Positions 41,652-50,481 of a stretch of 64,000 nucleotides of DNA are shown here, in pieces. The notes under the pieces are model-generated. The model searched no databases, was not told the DNA's origin, and saw nothing but the letters and a program-made list of their open reading frames with translations. The stretch's first letter is position 1; the number at the start of each line of letters is the position of its first letter. Origin of the DNA: Maricaulis sp. (lineage in GTDB: Bacteria; Pseudomonadota; Alphaproteobacteria; Caulobacterales; Maricaulaceae); the NCBI GenBank assembly GCA_017643585.1, contig JAEPND010000002.1, positions 212,898 through 276,897 of the forward strand, in the 5' to 3' direction. Made by a program: the position numbers and the translations under genes.

Positions 41652-43205
41652 GTGAGCATTGGCAATTCAATTCTCAACATGGTTGAGAAAGCCGGGAACC
41701 GTTTGCCGGATCCGGTGACGATTTTCCTGATCCTGATCGGTATCGTTGTGGCGGCTTCGGTGTTTGCAGCAGGCGCCAGCCTGGAAGCAACGCATCCGGT
41801 GACGGGCCAGACGATTGCGGCGCAGTCGCTGCTGGCCGGCGAGAATATTCGTCACCTGTTGACGGACATCACCAGCATTTTCGTGAACTTCCCGCCGCTG
41901 GGCCTGGTTCTGGTCGTTATGATCGGTGCCGGCGTCGCCGAGCGAACCGGGCTTTTTGCAGCCGGCCTGCGGGCCATGGTCAGCTGGGTCCCGGCCCCCA
42001 TGCTGACTGCGACGCTCGTCTTTGCCGGTGTCATGGGTAATCTGGCCGTTGATGCCGGATACGTCGTCCTGATCCCGCTGGGGGGAATCGTCTTTGCGGC
42101 CGTCGGCCGTCATCCCGTGGCCGGTATAGCCGCGACCTTTGCCGGTGTTTCCGCGGGCTTCTCTGCCAATTTGCTGATTACACCGCTTGAGCCCCTGCTG
42201 CTCGGCATCACGCAACAAGCTGCGCAGTTTATTGATCCGAGCTGGGATCTGAACATCGCGTCGAACTATTATTTCATCATGGCGCTGACGCCGATGGTTG
42301 TGATCGCCGGCACCTACGTGACCAACGCAATCGTTGAACCGCGCCTGGGCGAATGGAATGGTGTCATGGCAGGTGCCGATGACGACGACGCCCAGCCAAC
42401 AACCAAGCTTTCAGCAGCAGAGAGCCGCGGCTTGATGTTCGCCGGCATCGTCCTGCTGGCGCTGATCATCGGTGTGGCCATGATGGTCGTCCCGGAAAAC
42501 GGTATCCTGCGTGATCCTTCCAGTGAGCTCAATCCGCTCGGGCCGTTCTACAATTCCATCGTCGGCATCTCGCTTGTCGCCTTCCTGCTCGCCGGTCTCG
42601 CCTACGGCCTGGCCGCCGGTACGGTGAAGTCGGACAAGGATGTAGTGAAGATGTCTTCCGACGCGATGGCAGACATGGGCGTTTATATCGTTCTCGCCTT
42701 CGCCATGGCCCTGTTCCTGGACCAGTTCGCATCGTCCAATCTCGGCACCATTCTGGCGATCACGGGCGCCTCGACCCTGCAGGAATCAGGGCTACCGGCT
42801 CCGGTTCTGCTTATTGCCATGGTCTTGCTCACCGCACTGCTGAATCTGTTTGTGGGCTCCGCCTCGGCAAAATGGGCAATGCTGGCACCCGTCGCGGTTC
42901 CGATGCTGATGCTGCTGGGGATTGGTCCGGATGCCACCACAGCTGCGTATCGTGTCGGCGACGGCGCCACCAATATCATCACGCCGCTGATGCCTTACAT
43001 GCCGCTGGTTCTGGTCTTTGCCCGGCGCTATATGCCCGAGTTTGGACTGGGGAGCCTGATTGCGACCATGTTGCCCTATTCCATCGCTATCTTGATCGTC
43101 TCGATGTCGGTGCTGGGTATTTTTGTGGTCCTTGACCTGCCGCTCGGACCGGGCTTCGCACCGGTCACGATCGACCCCGCCGGCCTCGCGCCTGGCAACG
43201 GGTAA
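41652..43205 (+). CDS. AbgT family transporter
   Basis: A 517-residue inner-membrane protein of the AbgT family, whose studied members export sulfonamides or import p-aminobenzoyl-glutamate using a cation gradient. It opens SILNMVEKAGNRLPDPVTIFLILIG. It carries two hairpin-like regions (GVMGNLAVDAGYVVLIPLGG and VGSASAKWAMLAPVAVPMLM) and GDGATNIITPLMPYMPLVL, all characteristic. About nine helices plus re-entrant loops. It starts with GTG after AAGGGGAG. The substrate cannot be told. Confidence 0.95.
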   Translation: MSIGNSILNMVEKAGNRLPDPVTIFLILIGIVVAASVFAAGASLEATHPVTGQTIAAQSLLAGENIRHLLTDITSIFVNFPPLGLVLVVMIGAGVAERTGLFAAGLRAMVSWVPAPMLTATLVFAGVMGNLAVDAGYVVLIPLGGIVFAAVGRHPVAGIAATFAGVSAGFSANLLITPLEPLLLGITQQAAQFIDPSWDLNIASNYYFIMALTPMVVIAGTYVTNAIVEPRLGEWNGVMAGADDDDAQPTTKLSAAESRGLMFAGIVLLALIIGVAMMVVPENGILRDPSSELNPLGPFYNSIVGISLVAFLLAGLAYGLAAGTVKSDKDVVKMSSDAMADMGVYIVLAFAMALFLDQFASSNLGTILAITGASTLQESGLPAPVLLIAMVLLTALLNLFVGSASAKWAMLAPVAVPMLMLLGIGPDATTAAYRVGDGATNIITPLMPYMPLVLVFARRYMPEFGLGSLIATMLPYSIAILIVSMSVLGIFVVLDLPLGPGFAPVTIDPAGLAPGNG

Positions 43206-43229
43206 GGCACTGAAACGCAGGCGCCGGCC

Positions 43230-43649
43230 ATGACATCACACCGCAAGGACCCGATCTTCATCGTCGTCTTTGGTGTGATGCTGGCCGGCGCCGCCTTTTC
43301 CTATTACTGGCTTGGCATTGATATCGCCGTGCGGCTGAGGTGGTGGTCCATCGCCACCGAATTTGACGCCAATGCCTTCACCGCCCAGCTCTCGGTCTGG
43401 AATGATGTCGCCTTCTACACGGTCATCCTCGCGGCGCCGCCCAGCCTCTATTGGGCGTGGAACGGAGATTCACGCGCCCTGGCCAGCTATGCCGTGGTCA
43501 TTCTGGCCGGTGTTGTCGACTGGATTCTGTTGATTAACAACGCGCACTGGAACGGAGGTGTAGAAGGCTATCTGCTGTTTTCAGGCCAACTCTTCGCCTA
43601 CGTCTACCTGGTCGTCTTTGCCCTCAGGGACAATCCCGAACTGCGTTGA
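43230..43649 (+). CDS. Membrane hypothetical protein
   Basis: A 139-residue protein with four hydrophobic segments (about 10-28, 52-70, 84-103 and 112-131), so a small four-helix membrane protein with both ends in the cytosol. It has several Trp residues near helix ends (WWS, YWAWNG, HWNGG). No family recognised. It is 24 bases after the transporter gene and likely co-transcribed. Its 3' end overlaps the convergent GyrI-like gene by 69 bases. Confidence 0.7.
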   Translation: MTSHRKDPIFIVVFGVMLAGAAFSYYWLGIDIAVRLRWWSIATEFDANAFTAQLSVWNDVAFYTVILAAPPSLYWAWNGDSRALASYAVVILAGVVDWILLINNAHWNGGVEGYLLFSGQLFAYVYLVVFALRDNPELR

Positions 43650-44282
43650 CTCAATGGGCTGACGTAACAGCGTCCGCAGACGGTCGGACGAGGTTCGCCT
43701 GAGATCACTGAGATAAACCTCGTGATGCTTGCCACGCGCGCGCGCCCCTGCTTCCGGTATCGCCCGGTCGTGCATGTCTCGAATCACAGGCCCTTCCGAC
43801 GCAAAACTCCCCTGGTGCAGGGTTTGGATGCAAAGGCCTTCACACCATCGCTCCAACCGGACTTTGCGTAAGGCCGATTCATCGGTCGCCGCATCCCGCT
43901 TGCGATTGATCTTGCCGATCGTCAGGTCACGAAACTCATCGAACAAGGCTTCATCAATCCAGTCAGGCTGGCGAATCATGGCGGTCCATTGCCATTCGCT
44001 ACGCTCCTGGCGTACGAACACCGAATGATCCTCGGCACACCACAGCGCCTCCAGCGGCATCACCGCATAATCACGCTTCAGCTCAAGCTTAGAATGGAAT
44101 TTTGTATTGTAGGAGAGCGCAAACAACGCTGCGACGGCGCGTGAAAACGACTTCGAGCGGTTCGGGTCCCCCATCCCGTCGATTTTCAGGAAGTTCATTT
44201 CCGGAAGCGAGACGATATCGAATCGCCCCTTCCGGCCGCTGTAGAAACAGCGGACTTCCTTCTTCATATCAATTTTTGTCAC
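43581..44282 (-). CDS. GyrI-like small-molecule-binding domain protein
   Basis: A 233-residue protein with the GyrI-like (SOUL/BmrR effector) fold as in stand-alone members. It has FDIVSLPEMNFLKIDGMGDPN, WQWTAMIRQPDWI and the C-terminal GKHHEVYLSDLRRTSSDRLRTLLRQPIE that is very typical. Such proteins bind or hydrolyse hydrophobic small molecules, and no DNA-binding domain is attached. I start at GTG 44282, because GGAGG lies six bases before it; the GTG two codons upstream would sit on top of that site. It converges on the membrane-protein gene with overlap. Confidence 0.9.
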   Translation of the reverse strand: MTKIDMKKEVRCFYSGRKGRFDIVSLPEMNFLKIDGMGDPNRSKSFSRAVAALFALSYNTKFHSKLELKRDYAVMPLEALWCAEDHSVFVRQERSEWQWTAMIRQPDWIDEALFDEFRDLTIGKINRKRDAATDESALRKVRLERWCEGLCIQTLHQGSFASEGPVIRDMHDRAIPEAGARARGKHHEVYLSDLRRTSSDRLRTLLRQPIESTQFGIVPEGKDDQVDVGEELA

Positions 44283-44381
44283 GATCACCCTCCGAGGTGC
44301 CCGTGAAGTTTCAGCAAGCCGTCCTGCAAATGGAAGTTACAGTTTGTTAGGTTTGCAGACTCTTGAGTGATCAAAATGACA

Positions 44382-44409
44382 AAAAAGCCGCTCGGTTGAG
44401 CGGCTTTTT
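44382..44409. terminator. Bidirectional intrinsic terminator
   Basis: A perfect 12-bp stem, AAAAAGCCGCTC / GAGCGGCTTTTT with a GGTT loop, having T-runs in both directions. On the minus strand it would end the tRNA-Asp transcript. It lies between the GyrI-like gene's promoter region and the tRNA, so it insulates the two. Confidence 0.92.
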
Positions 44410-44417
44410 CTTGTCCA

Positions 44418-44435
44418 GCCACTTCTGAAAAGAAG

Positions 44436-44439
<4 letters not shown>
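44418..44439 (-). other. Hairpin overlapping the tRNA-Asp 3' end
   Basis: A 9-bp stem, GCCACTTCT / AGAAGTGGC with a GAAA loop on the plus strand, whose one arm includes the tRNA discriminator base and encoded CCA. It lies just before the terminator and probably shapes 3' maturation of the pre-tRNA. Confidence 0.5.
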
Positions 44440-44512
<73 letters not shown>

Positions 44513-44539
44513 AATGTGGCTCGCCGAAGCGAGGTGCGT

Positions 44540-44568
44540 TGTTTATGCGCGAGCTGGCGCTGGGTCAA
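44540..44568 (-). promoter_or_regulatory. Promoter of tRNA-Asp
   Basis: Minus-strand -35 TTGACC (44563-44568) and -10 TAAACA (44540-44545) with a 17-base spacer lie 28 bases before the tRNA. The gap to the arsI stop holds only this. Confidence 0.65.
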
Positions 44569-44609
44569 GCGACTTTCCGCAGGCAATGCAGCAGGAAGTG
44601 CAGAACCCC

Positions 44610-45008
44610 CTATTGGCCCACGATTTCAGGGGCCTTACCGTACTCTTCGGTCTGGTGGTGCGTGAAGAATGCTTCCCACATCACTCCGTCCGGATCAGAC
44701 GTCCAGCTTTTTTCGGACTTGTGATAACAACACGTGGTAACGCCCTCTGGCAGATAAGGCGCCTCGGCGCTCTTCATGCGCTCGAAAACCGCCTGCAATT
44801 CATCCTCGCTCTCCGTTTGCAGGCCCGCGTGGGTAAAGCCGTGGGCCTCAGAGGTCTCCTCGATAACAAAATTCATGCGCGGATCCTCGACCAACCACTT
44901 GGCATAGGCTTCCCGGACGACCGTGGGTTCCGCCCCGAACAACTGGGTGTAAAAGCGGATGGATTGCGACAGGTCCTGTACGTTGAAACTGACATGCAGA
45001 CGTTTCAT
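44610..45008 (-). CDS. arsI: ArsI/CadI-family C-As lyase (organoarsenical resistance)
   Basis: ArsI splits the carbon-arsenic bond of trivalent organoarsenicals such as methylarsenite, using Fe(II) and O2. The 132-residue VOC-fold protein has the expected metal ligands His5, His60 and Glu112, and the vicinal pair Cys93-Cys94 in TTCCYHKSEKSW that binds trivalent arsenic. The related CadI branch binds cadmium and shares the motif, so cadmium is an alternative. The ATG at 45008 overlaps the arsR stop as ATGA. Upstream in-frame codons to 45050 lie in arsR. Confidence 0.88.
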   Translation of the reverse strand: MKRLHVSFNVQDLSQSIRFYTQLFGAEPTVVREAYAKWLVEDPRMNFVIEETSEAHGFTHAGLQTESEDELQAVFERMKSAEAPYLPEGVTTCCYHKSEKSWTSDPDGVMWEAFFTHHQTEEYGKAPEIVGQ

Positions 45009-45334
45009 GGCGTGATACTCCTGATTCTCGGTGACGTGGCGCTGCAGCAATCGTGCAGCAGGAAATCGGCGACGGCGCGCAGCGAACCCAGTCGTGCCCG
45101 ATAGATGATCGAGCGACCTTCTCTTCGCCCTTCAACGAGGCCCGATCTGGATAACTCTTTGAGATGAAACGAGAGGGTCGGCGCCGGCAGCGACAGCTGG
45201 TCGGCGATGGCACCGGCGGCCAGCCCGGCTTCCTCCGCCTGATCCGATTCCCAGCTGACAAGCAGGCGGAAAATATCCAGACGGGTATCATGAGCGAGCG
45301 CTGCGAGTGCGGTTATGGCTTCTTTCTTTTCCAT
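45005..45334 (-). CDS. arsR: ArsR/SmtB family metalloregulator
   Basis: A 109-residue winged-helix repressor: ALAHDTRLDIFRLLV, then the recognition helix region LSLPAPTLSFHLKELSRSGLVEGRREGR. It lacks the usual CVCDL box of type 1 ArsR but has a vicinal Cys96-Cys97 near the C-terminus (FLLHDCCSATSP), as in C-terminal-cysteine ArsR proteins. This could sense trivalent arsenic, including organic forms. It heads an operon with arsI and has a perfect dyad over its own start codon, suggesting tight self-repression. Confidence 0.93.
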   Translation of the reverse strand: MEKKEAITALAALAHDTRLDIFRLLVSWESDQAEEAGLAAGAIADQLSLPAPTLSFHLKELSRSGLVEGRREGRSIIYRARLGSLRAVADFLLHDCCSATSPRIRSITP

Positions 45335-45356
45335 AATTCCAATGTAATGGAATTAT
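45333..45356 (-). promoter_or_regulatory. Operator-like dyad at the arsR start
   Basis: A perfect inverted repeat with 9-bp arms, ATAATTCCA (45333-45341) and TGGAATTAT (45348-45356), separated by six bases. One arm overlaps the arsR start codon and ribosome-binding region. The likely role is ArsR self-binding; the sequence itself shows only the symmetry and position. Confidence 0.7.
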
Positions 45357-45392
45357 TGGCGCGCGCAAGTTCATTTTCACATTTCTGGAAAT

Positions 45393-46682
45393 TTAGACGA
45401 AATGATCCTTCGCCCAACCGCGCGTGACGTTCAGTGTTGCGGTGATCAGGACGTCGAGTTCATCCGCCGTGATCACGTAAGGCGGCATCAAGTAGATGAT
45501 ATTGCCAAACGGCCTCACCCACACACCCGCATCGACGAACCTGGCCTTCAGCGCCTCCAGTTCCGGCACGGCCGGAAACTCAAGCACTCCAATGGCGCCT
45601 TGCCAGCGAACGTCCACAATTCCCGGGAAATCACGAGCTTCTGGCAGACGTTCCGCAAACAACGCCTCAATGGTGGCTACCTGCTCGAGGCGCGGTTCCT
45701 GTTCAAACAGGTCAATGGACGCATTGGCGGCCGCGCAGGCCGCAGGATTGCCCATATAGGTCGGGCCGTGCATGAGGGCCGCGCCGGCATCATCGGACCA
45801 GAAATCCGCGAACAGGCGCGAGGAGGCTATGGCGGCGGCCAGCGGCAGCGTACCTCCGGTCAAGGCCTTGGATACGGTCATGATATCGGGGATTACCCCA
45901 GCTTTCTCACAGGCGAACATGGTCCCGAGGCGCCCAAAACCGGTCATGATCTCGTCGAGGATGAGAGGCAGCCCGAACCGGTCACAGACATCCCTTAGAT
46001 AGGCCAATGTCTCTGGCGTATGGAATTTCATGCCACCGGCGCCCTGGACCAGCGGTTCGGTGATGATCCCCGCGATTTCGGCTCTCCGCGTCGAGATGAG
46101 CGCCTCGAAGGCTTCACGGGCACTTTCATCGCGCGGCAACGCGGTGACCAATTGTTGCTGCAAGCCGCCGGCAAACAGGCTGTGCATACCCTCCTCCGGA
46201 TCACACACCGACATGGTGGCCAGGGTGTCTCCGTGATAGCCGCCCTTGAAACAGACGAATTTGGTGTGCCCGCGTTCGCCGCGATTGATCCAGGATTGCA
46301 TCGCAATCTTCATTGCAATTTCTACCGAGACCGAACCGCTCTCACAGAAAAAGACGTGATTGAGATCCCCCGGGGCCAGCGCGGCCAGGCGTTGCGCCAG
46401 GGTTTGCGCCGGAGCATGTGTCAGCCCGCCGAGCATCACATGGGGAACACGGTCCATCTGCGCTTTTACCGCCTGCATGATGTGCGGATGTCTGTATCCG
46501 TGACACACCGTCCACCAGGAAGAGACGCCATCGATTAGGCGGCGGCCGTCTTCCAGTTCGATATGGACACCTTGCGCTGACTTCACTTTCAACGCGGCTG
46601 GCGTGGTTTTCATCTGGGTATAGGGGCGCCAGACATGGTGGTCGGAGATGTTGAACGGCAGATCAGGTGTGTTTTGGGTCAT
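45393..46682 (-). CDS. bioA: Adenosylmethionine--8-amino-7-oxononanoate aminotransferase
   Basis: BioA makes 7,8-diaminopelargonate in biotin synthesis, using SAM as amino donor. The 429-residue PLP enzyme has HVWRPYTQMKTTP at the start, SWWTVCHGYRHP, the Asp of LILDEIMTGFGR, and the PLP lysine in VSKALTGGTLPLAA (about 275). It is divergent from bioF with only 43 bases between them, so both promoters must overlap. I saw no BioR palindrome there. Confidence 0.97.
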   Translation of the reverse strand: MTQNTPDLPFNISDHHVWRPYTQMKTTPAALKVKSAQGVHIELEDGRRLIDGVSSWWTVCHGYRHPHIMQAVKAQMDRVPHVMLGGLTHAPAQTLAQRLAALAPGDLNHVFFCESGSVSVEIAMKIAMQSWINRGERGHTKFVCFKGGYHGDTLATMSVCDPEEGMHSLFAGGLQQQLVTALPRDESAREAFEALISTRRAEIAGIITEPLVQGAGGMKFHTPETLAYLRDVCDRFGLPLILDEIMTGFGRLGTMFACEKAGVIPDIMTVSKALTGGTLPLAAAIASSRLFADFWSDDAGAALMHGPTYMGNPAACAAANASIDLFEQEPRLEQVATIEALFAERLPEARDFPGIVDVRWQGAIGVLEFPAVPELEALKARFVDAGVWVRPFGNIIYLMPPYVITADELDVLITATLNVTRGWAKDHFV

Positions 46683-46725
46683 CAGCGGGCTTTAGCAGGC
46701 GCGTATTCTGTGCGACAGGGCCCTT

Positions 46726-47904
46726 ATGCAATCAAACTCTCCATCCTTGGAAAAATTCGCTGCACGCAAGCTGGCAGGCCTGGAAAAACGTCAACTGCGC
46801 CGTCGCCTGAAGGAATCCAACAATTCCGTCGGCATGCAGGTCGAGCGGGATGGCCAGACCTACGTCAATTTCTGTTCCAACGACTATCTGGGCCTGGCCA
46901 ATGATCCAAGGGTCATCAAGGCTGCGCAGGACGCAACAGCCCGCTATGGAGCTGGGTCCGGCGCCTCGCGGCTTGTTACGGGTGGCCACCACCTGCTGTT
47001 CGAACTGGAACGGCGCCTGGCGCGCCTGAAAGGCACCGAGGACTGCATTGTGTTCGGCTCTGGCTATCTGGCCAATCTCGCTATCGCTCCGGCCCTGCTC
47101 GGCGTCGGTGATCTGGTGCTGGTCGACGAGCTGGCACACGCGTGCATTCATGCGGGCGCGGAACTCTCACGCGCGCAGATCCGCAAGTTCCGGCATAACG
47201 ACCTCGATCATCTTCGCGAACTGCTGGATACTGAACGCAGCGCGTACCGGCATGCCATGATCATGACCGACGGGGTGTTTTCCATGGACGGGGATTTTGC
47301 GCCCCTGCCCGAAATGCTCGCACTGGCCGACCGGTATGACGCCTGGACCCTGGTCGATGATGCCCATGCGGTCGGTGTTGTCGGTGACGGCAAGGGCTCG
47401 TCTGCCTATTTTGAACCCCAGGCCACCCCGCCCCTGCAAATGGGTACACTGTCCAAAGCCCTGGGCAGTTATGGTGGCTATCTGTGTGCGTCCCACACCG
47501 TTTGTGAACTGCTGCGCACGCGGGCGCGGCCGCTGGTCTTCACGACCGCACTGCCCCCTGCGAGCATCGGCGCGGCGCTCGCAGCCCTGGATATCGTGGA
47601 ATCGGATGCAAAGCGCCGCGAGCGCCCGCTGGAACTGGCCAAACGGTTTTGCGCCGCTGTCGGGCTGCCCGTTCCTGTCTCTCCCATCGTTCCGGTCCTG
47701 CTCGGTTCAGAGGCACGTGCGCTCGACGCATCGGCCCGGCTTCAGGACCAGGGCTTCCTGGTGACGGCGATCCGCCCGCCCACGGTCCCACGGGGCACGG
47801 CGCGCCTGCGCATCACCTTCTCGGCCACTCATACAGAAGCGGACATTGACCAATTGGCGCAAGGCGTGCGACTCATCCTGCAGGAGACCTCGGAGACAGC
47901 GTGA
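46726..47904 (+). CDS. bioF: 8-amino-7-oxononanoate synthase
   Basis: BioF condenses pimeloyl-ACP (or CoA) with alanine, giving the BioA substrate. The 392-residue PLP enzyme has FCSNDYLGLANDPRV (about 46-60), GSGASRLVTGGHHLLFELERRLA, the Asp/His pair WTLVDDAHAVGVVG, and the PLP lysine in LSKALGSYGGY (about 243). The close upstream ATG at 46726 is the plausible start. Its stop overlaps the bioD GTG. Confidence 0.96.
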   Translation: MQSNSPSLEKFAARKLAGLEKRQLRRRLKESNNSVGMQVERDGQTYVNFCSNDYLGLANDPRVIKAAQDATARYGAGSGASRLVTGGHHLLFELERRLARLKGTEDCIVFGSGYLANLAIAPALLGVGDLVLVDELAHACIHAGAELSRAQIRKFRHNDLDHLRELLDTERSAYRHAMIMTDGVFSMDGDFAPLPEMLALADRYDAWTLVDDAHAVGVVGDGKGSSAYFEPQATPPLQMGTLSKALGSYGGYLCASHTVCELLRTRARPLVFTTALPPASIGAALAALDIVESDAKRRERPLELAKRFCAAVGLPVPVSPIVPVLLGSEARALDASARLQDQGFLVTAIRPPTVPRGTARLRITFSATHTEADIDQLAQGVRLILQETSETA

Positions 47905-48563
47905 ACCGCAGACCGATCTTTTTTACCGGCACCGGCACCGATATCGGCAAGACTCATATCCTGTGCGCCTTGCTTGCAGCCTATCGATCCGTTGGGTGCC
48001 GCGCTCGCGTGCTCAAACCCGTATTGTCGGGTTTCGACAATGTGACAGCTGCCACCTCTGACACCGCTCTCCTCGTCCAGGCCAATGGACAAGCTCTCAA
48101 CGCCGAGAACATCAGGGCCGCGACGCCCTGGCGGTTCAAGGCCCCGTTGTCACCAGACATGGCGGCGCGGCGCGAGAAGCGCGACCTGTTTCTCGACCAG
48201 ATCGTCAGCTGGTGCAGTGACCAGTGTGGGGCCGCACGTCCGACGTTTGTGGAGGGCGCTGGCGGTATCATGTCGCCGATTGCGTCTGACGGGCTGAACC
48301 TCGATCTTCTGCGTGAACTGGATGCCTTTCCTGTGCTGGTCGCAGGAAATTATCTGGGCACCATTTCGCACACGCTGACAGCCTTGCGCGCGCTTGATGG
48401 CCGCGCGGCCGTCATTCTCAACCCACGCCCCGGAGACCCGGTGGATGTCAGCGAAACTGCGGCAAGTTTGCGCCGTTTTGCGCCGCGGGCCGAGGTCATC
48501 AGCTATTCCCCCGATGCGCCGGAGCAATTGCTGCGCGTCATCGACCTCGCCTCGAGAGACTAG
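47901..48563 (+). CDS. bioD: ATP-dependent dethiobiotin synthetase
   Basis: BioD closes the ureido ring of dethiobiotin with CO2 and ATP. The 220-residue product starts with GTG, overlapping the bioF stop as GTGA. It has the P-loop GTGTDIGKTHI (about 8-18) and the VEGAGGIMSPI segment (about 118-128). BioB, which finishes biotin, is not in the window. Confidence 0.95.
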   Translation: MNRRPIFFTGTGTDIGKTHILCALLAAYRSVGCRARVLKPVLSGFDNVTAATSDTALLVQANGQALNAENIRAATPWRFKAPLSPDMAARREKRDLFLDQIVSWCSDQCGAARPTFVEGAGGIMSPIASDGLNLDLLRELDAFPVLVAGNYLGTISHTLTALRALDGRAAVILNPRPGDPVDVSETAASLRRFAPRAEVISYSPDAPEQLLRVIDLASRD

Positions 48564-48739
48564 TTCGTCGCAAAACGCGTTAAATCCGCAACCGGACGCT
48601 CACGACGAATTTACGATGCGAAGTATTCAAGCGACCGAATTTCGCTTGCGGTGCGTATGATCTACATCGGAGTGTCATTGAGCGAGCGCAGACTGCAGCC
48701 CGGATTGGGTCGGGCTGGAGAGTTGCGAGCGGGGAAAGT

Positions 48740-50470
48740 ATGCAAAGTCTGTTACGCGTGACGGCCCTGGGCCTGGGATTGTTTGTTGCGGCCTGCAGTG
48801 GTGGTGGTGGCAGCGGTTCATCCGGCGGCTCTGGCGGCGGAGCCACACCCCCGCCCCCGCCGCCGGCCGGACAGAGCCCGTCGCCCGAGGCCGCGTCCCA
48901 ATTCCTTGGCCAGGCGACGTTCGGACCGCGCTATGAGGAAATCGAAGACCTCTCCGTCGGGACCTATTCGATCTGGTTCCGCGATCAGCTCAATCGCCCG
49001 CCCACCCTGCATCTCGATCGCTTGCTGGCGAATGGTGTTCTCAATGACTTCTCCACTTTCCGGGCCGCATCCGATTCCTACTGGGCCGGGATCATTGATG
49101 GCGATGACCAGCTGCGCCAGCGCATGGCATACGCCTTGTCACAGATTCTCGTCGTCTCGGAAGGACAGAACTCGGTCCTGGCCGGGCGGCCACTGACCAC
49201 CGCCCACTATATGGACATCCTGATCCGCAATGCTTTCGGCAATTACCGGGATCTGCTGGATGAGGTTACGTATTCTCCCGCAATGGCGGCTTATCTGACC
49301 TATCTCTACAATGTGCGCGAGAACATGGAGGATGGCCGCGTACCGGACGAGAATTATGCCCGCGAAATCATGCAGCTCTTCACCATCGGCCTGGTCGAGC
49401 TCCGCATGGATGGAACTGTCGTAACGGACAATCAGGGACGTCCGGTCGAGACTTATGACAATACGGATGTCACCGGGCTTGCACGTGTGTTCACAGGGCT
49501 CGGCCTGCGCGGTCCCAATTACTGGCCGTCAGAGGATGACGAGAGCATTTACTACACACCGCTGGAAATCTTTCCGGCCTACCATTCCAGCAGTGAAAAG
49601 ACTTTCCTGGGAACAACCATTCCAGAGAATACCGGCGCGGAAGTCAGCATCGACACAGCGCTGGACACGCTGTTCAACCATCCCAATCTGGCTCCTTTCC
49701 TCAGCCGGCAGCTGATTCAGCGGTTCACCACCAGCCATCCCACGCCCGCCTACGTCCAGAGGGTCGCAACAGCCTTTGAAACTGGCAGCTATCAATTCCC
49801 GGATGGTGAAACCGTGGGAACAGGCGAGCGCGGCGACCTGGCGGCCACACTGGCAGCCGTGCTGATGGATGATGAGGCCCGCCAGGCCCCCGCCACAGCG
49901 CCGAACGAGTTTGGCAAGGTCCGCGAACCCGTCCTGCGATTTGTGCACTGGGCCCGCGCTTTCCACATCACTGGCTCGGAAGCCTGGCGCGAGGATTTCC
50001 TCTGGGACACCTCGTCGAGCGGAACGCTTGGTCAGCACCCTTTCCGCTCGCCCTCTGTCTTCAACTTCTATCGTCCAGGCTATATCGCGCCTGGATCCGC
50101 GACTGGCAATGCCGGGCTAACAGCGCCAGAACTTCAAATCGTCAATGAAGCCAGCGTGATCGGTTTCACCAATTTCTTCAGTGCCTTCATCACCGACTCG
50201 ACCTGGGGCGAGGACCGCACGGAAACACTCGGCTTTCACCCGGTCTATGAGGATGAAATGGCGATCGCGGGCGATCTCGACGCTCTGATTGACTGGATGG
50301 ACATGACGTTCACCGCGGGACAGCTCAGCGTGGAGACACGTTCCCGCATGGAGGAAATCCTGGCCACGATCCCGATCGATGATGCCGATCCCGGCCCGGG
50401 GCAGCGTGGACGGGTCCAGACCGCCGCCCTGCTCATCGTGACTTCCCCAGACTACATCGTACAGCGCTAA
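48740..50470 (+). CDS. DUF1800 domain lipoprotein
   Basis: A 576-residue protein with a lipoprotein signal (MQSLLRVTALGLGLFVAACSGG, lipobox VAAC, Cys20). A low-complexity Gly/Ser/Pro linker (about 20-50) joins it to the DUF1800 domain. The domain starts ASQFLGQATFGPRYEEI and includes NYAREIMQLFTIGL and VFTGL, and ends with VQTAALLIVTSPDYIVQR. DUF1800 proteins are found next to DUF1501 proteins in many bacteria, with function unknown. The mature protein is probably anchored in the outer or inner membrane. It is 11 bases before the DUF1501 gene. Confidence 0.92.
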   Translation: MQSLLRVTALGLGLFVAACSGGGGSGSSGGSGGGATPPPPPPAGQSPSPEAASQFLGQATFGPRYEEIEDLSVGTYSIWFRDQLNRPPTLHLDRLLANGVLNDFSTFRAASDSYWAGIIDGDDQLRQRMAYALSQILVVSEGQNSVLAGRPLTTAHYMDILIRNAFGNYRDLLDEVTYSPAMAAYLTYLYNVRENMEDGRVPDENYAREIMQLFTIGLVELRMDGTVVTDNQGRPVETYDNTDVTGLARVFTGLGLRGPNYWPSEDDESIYYTPLEIFPAYHSSSEKTFLGTTIPENTGAEVSIDTALDTLFNHPNLAPFLSRQLIQRFTTSHPTPAYVQRVATAFETGSYQFPDGETVGTGERGDLAATLAAVLMDDEARQAPATAPNEFGKVREPVLRFVHWARAFHITGSEAWREDFLWDTSSSGTLGQHPFRSPSVFNFYRPGYIAPGSATGNAGLTAPELQIVNEASVIGFTNFFSAFITDSTWGEDRTETLGFHPVYEDEMAIAGDLDALIDWMDMTFTAGQLSVETRSRMEEILATIPIDDADPGPGQRGRVQTAALLIVTSPDYIVQR

Positions 50471-50481
50471 GGAGACGGACA

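Noticed and set aside
46683-46725. BioR-type operator between bioA and bioF
   Set aside because: I looked for a TTATMKATAA-like palindrome in the 43-base gap and found none; BirA here also lacks a DNA-binding domain.
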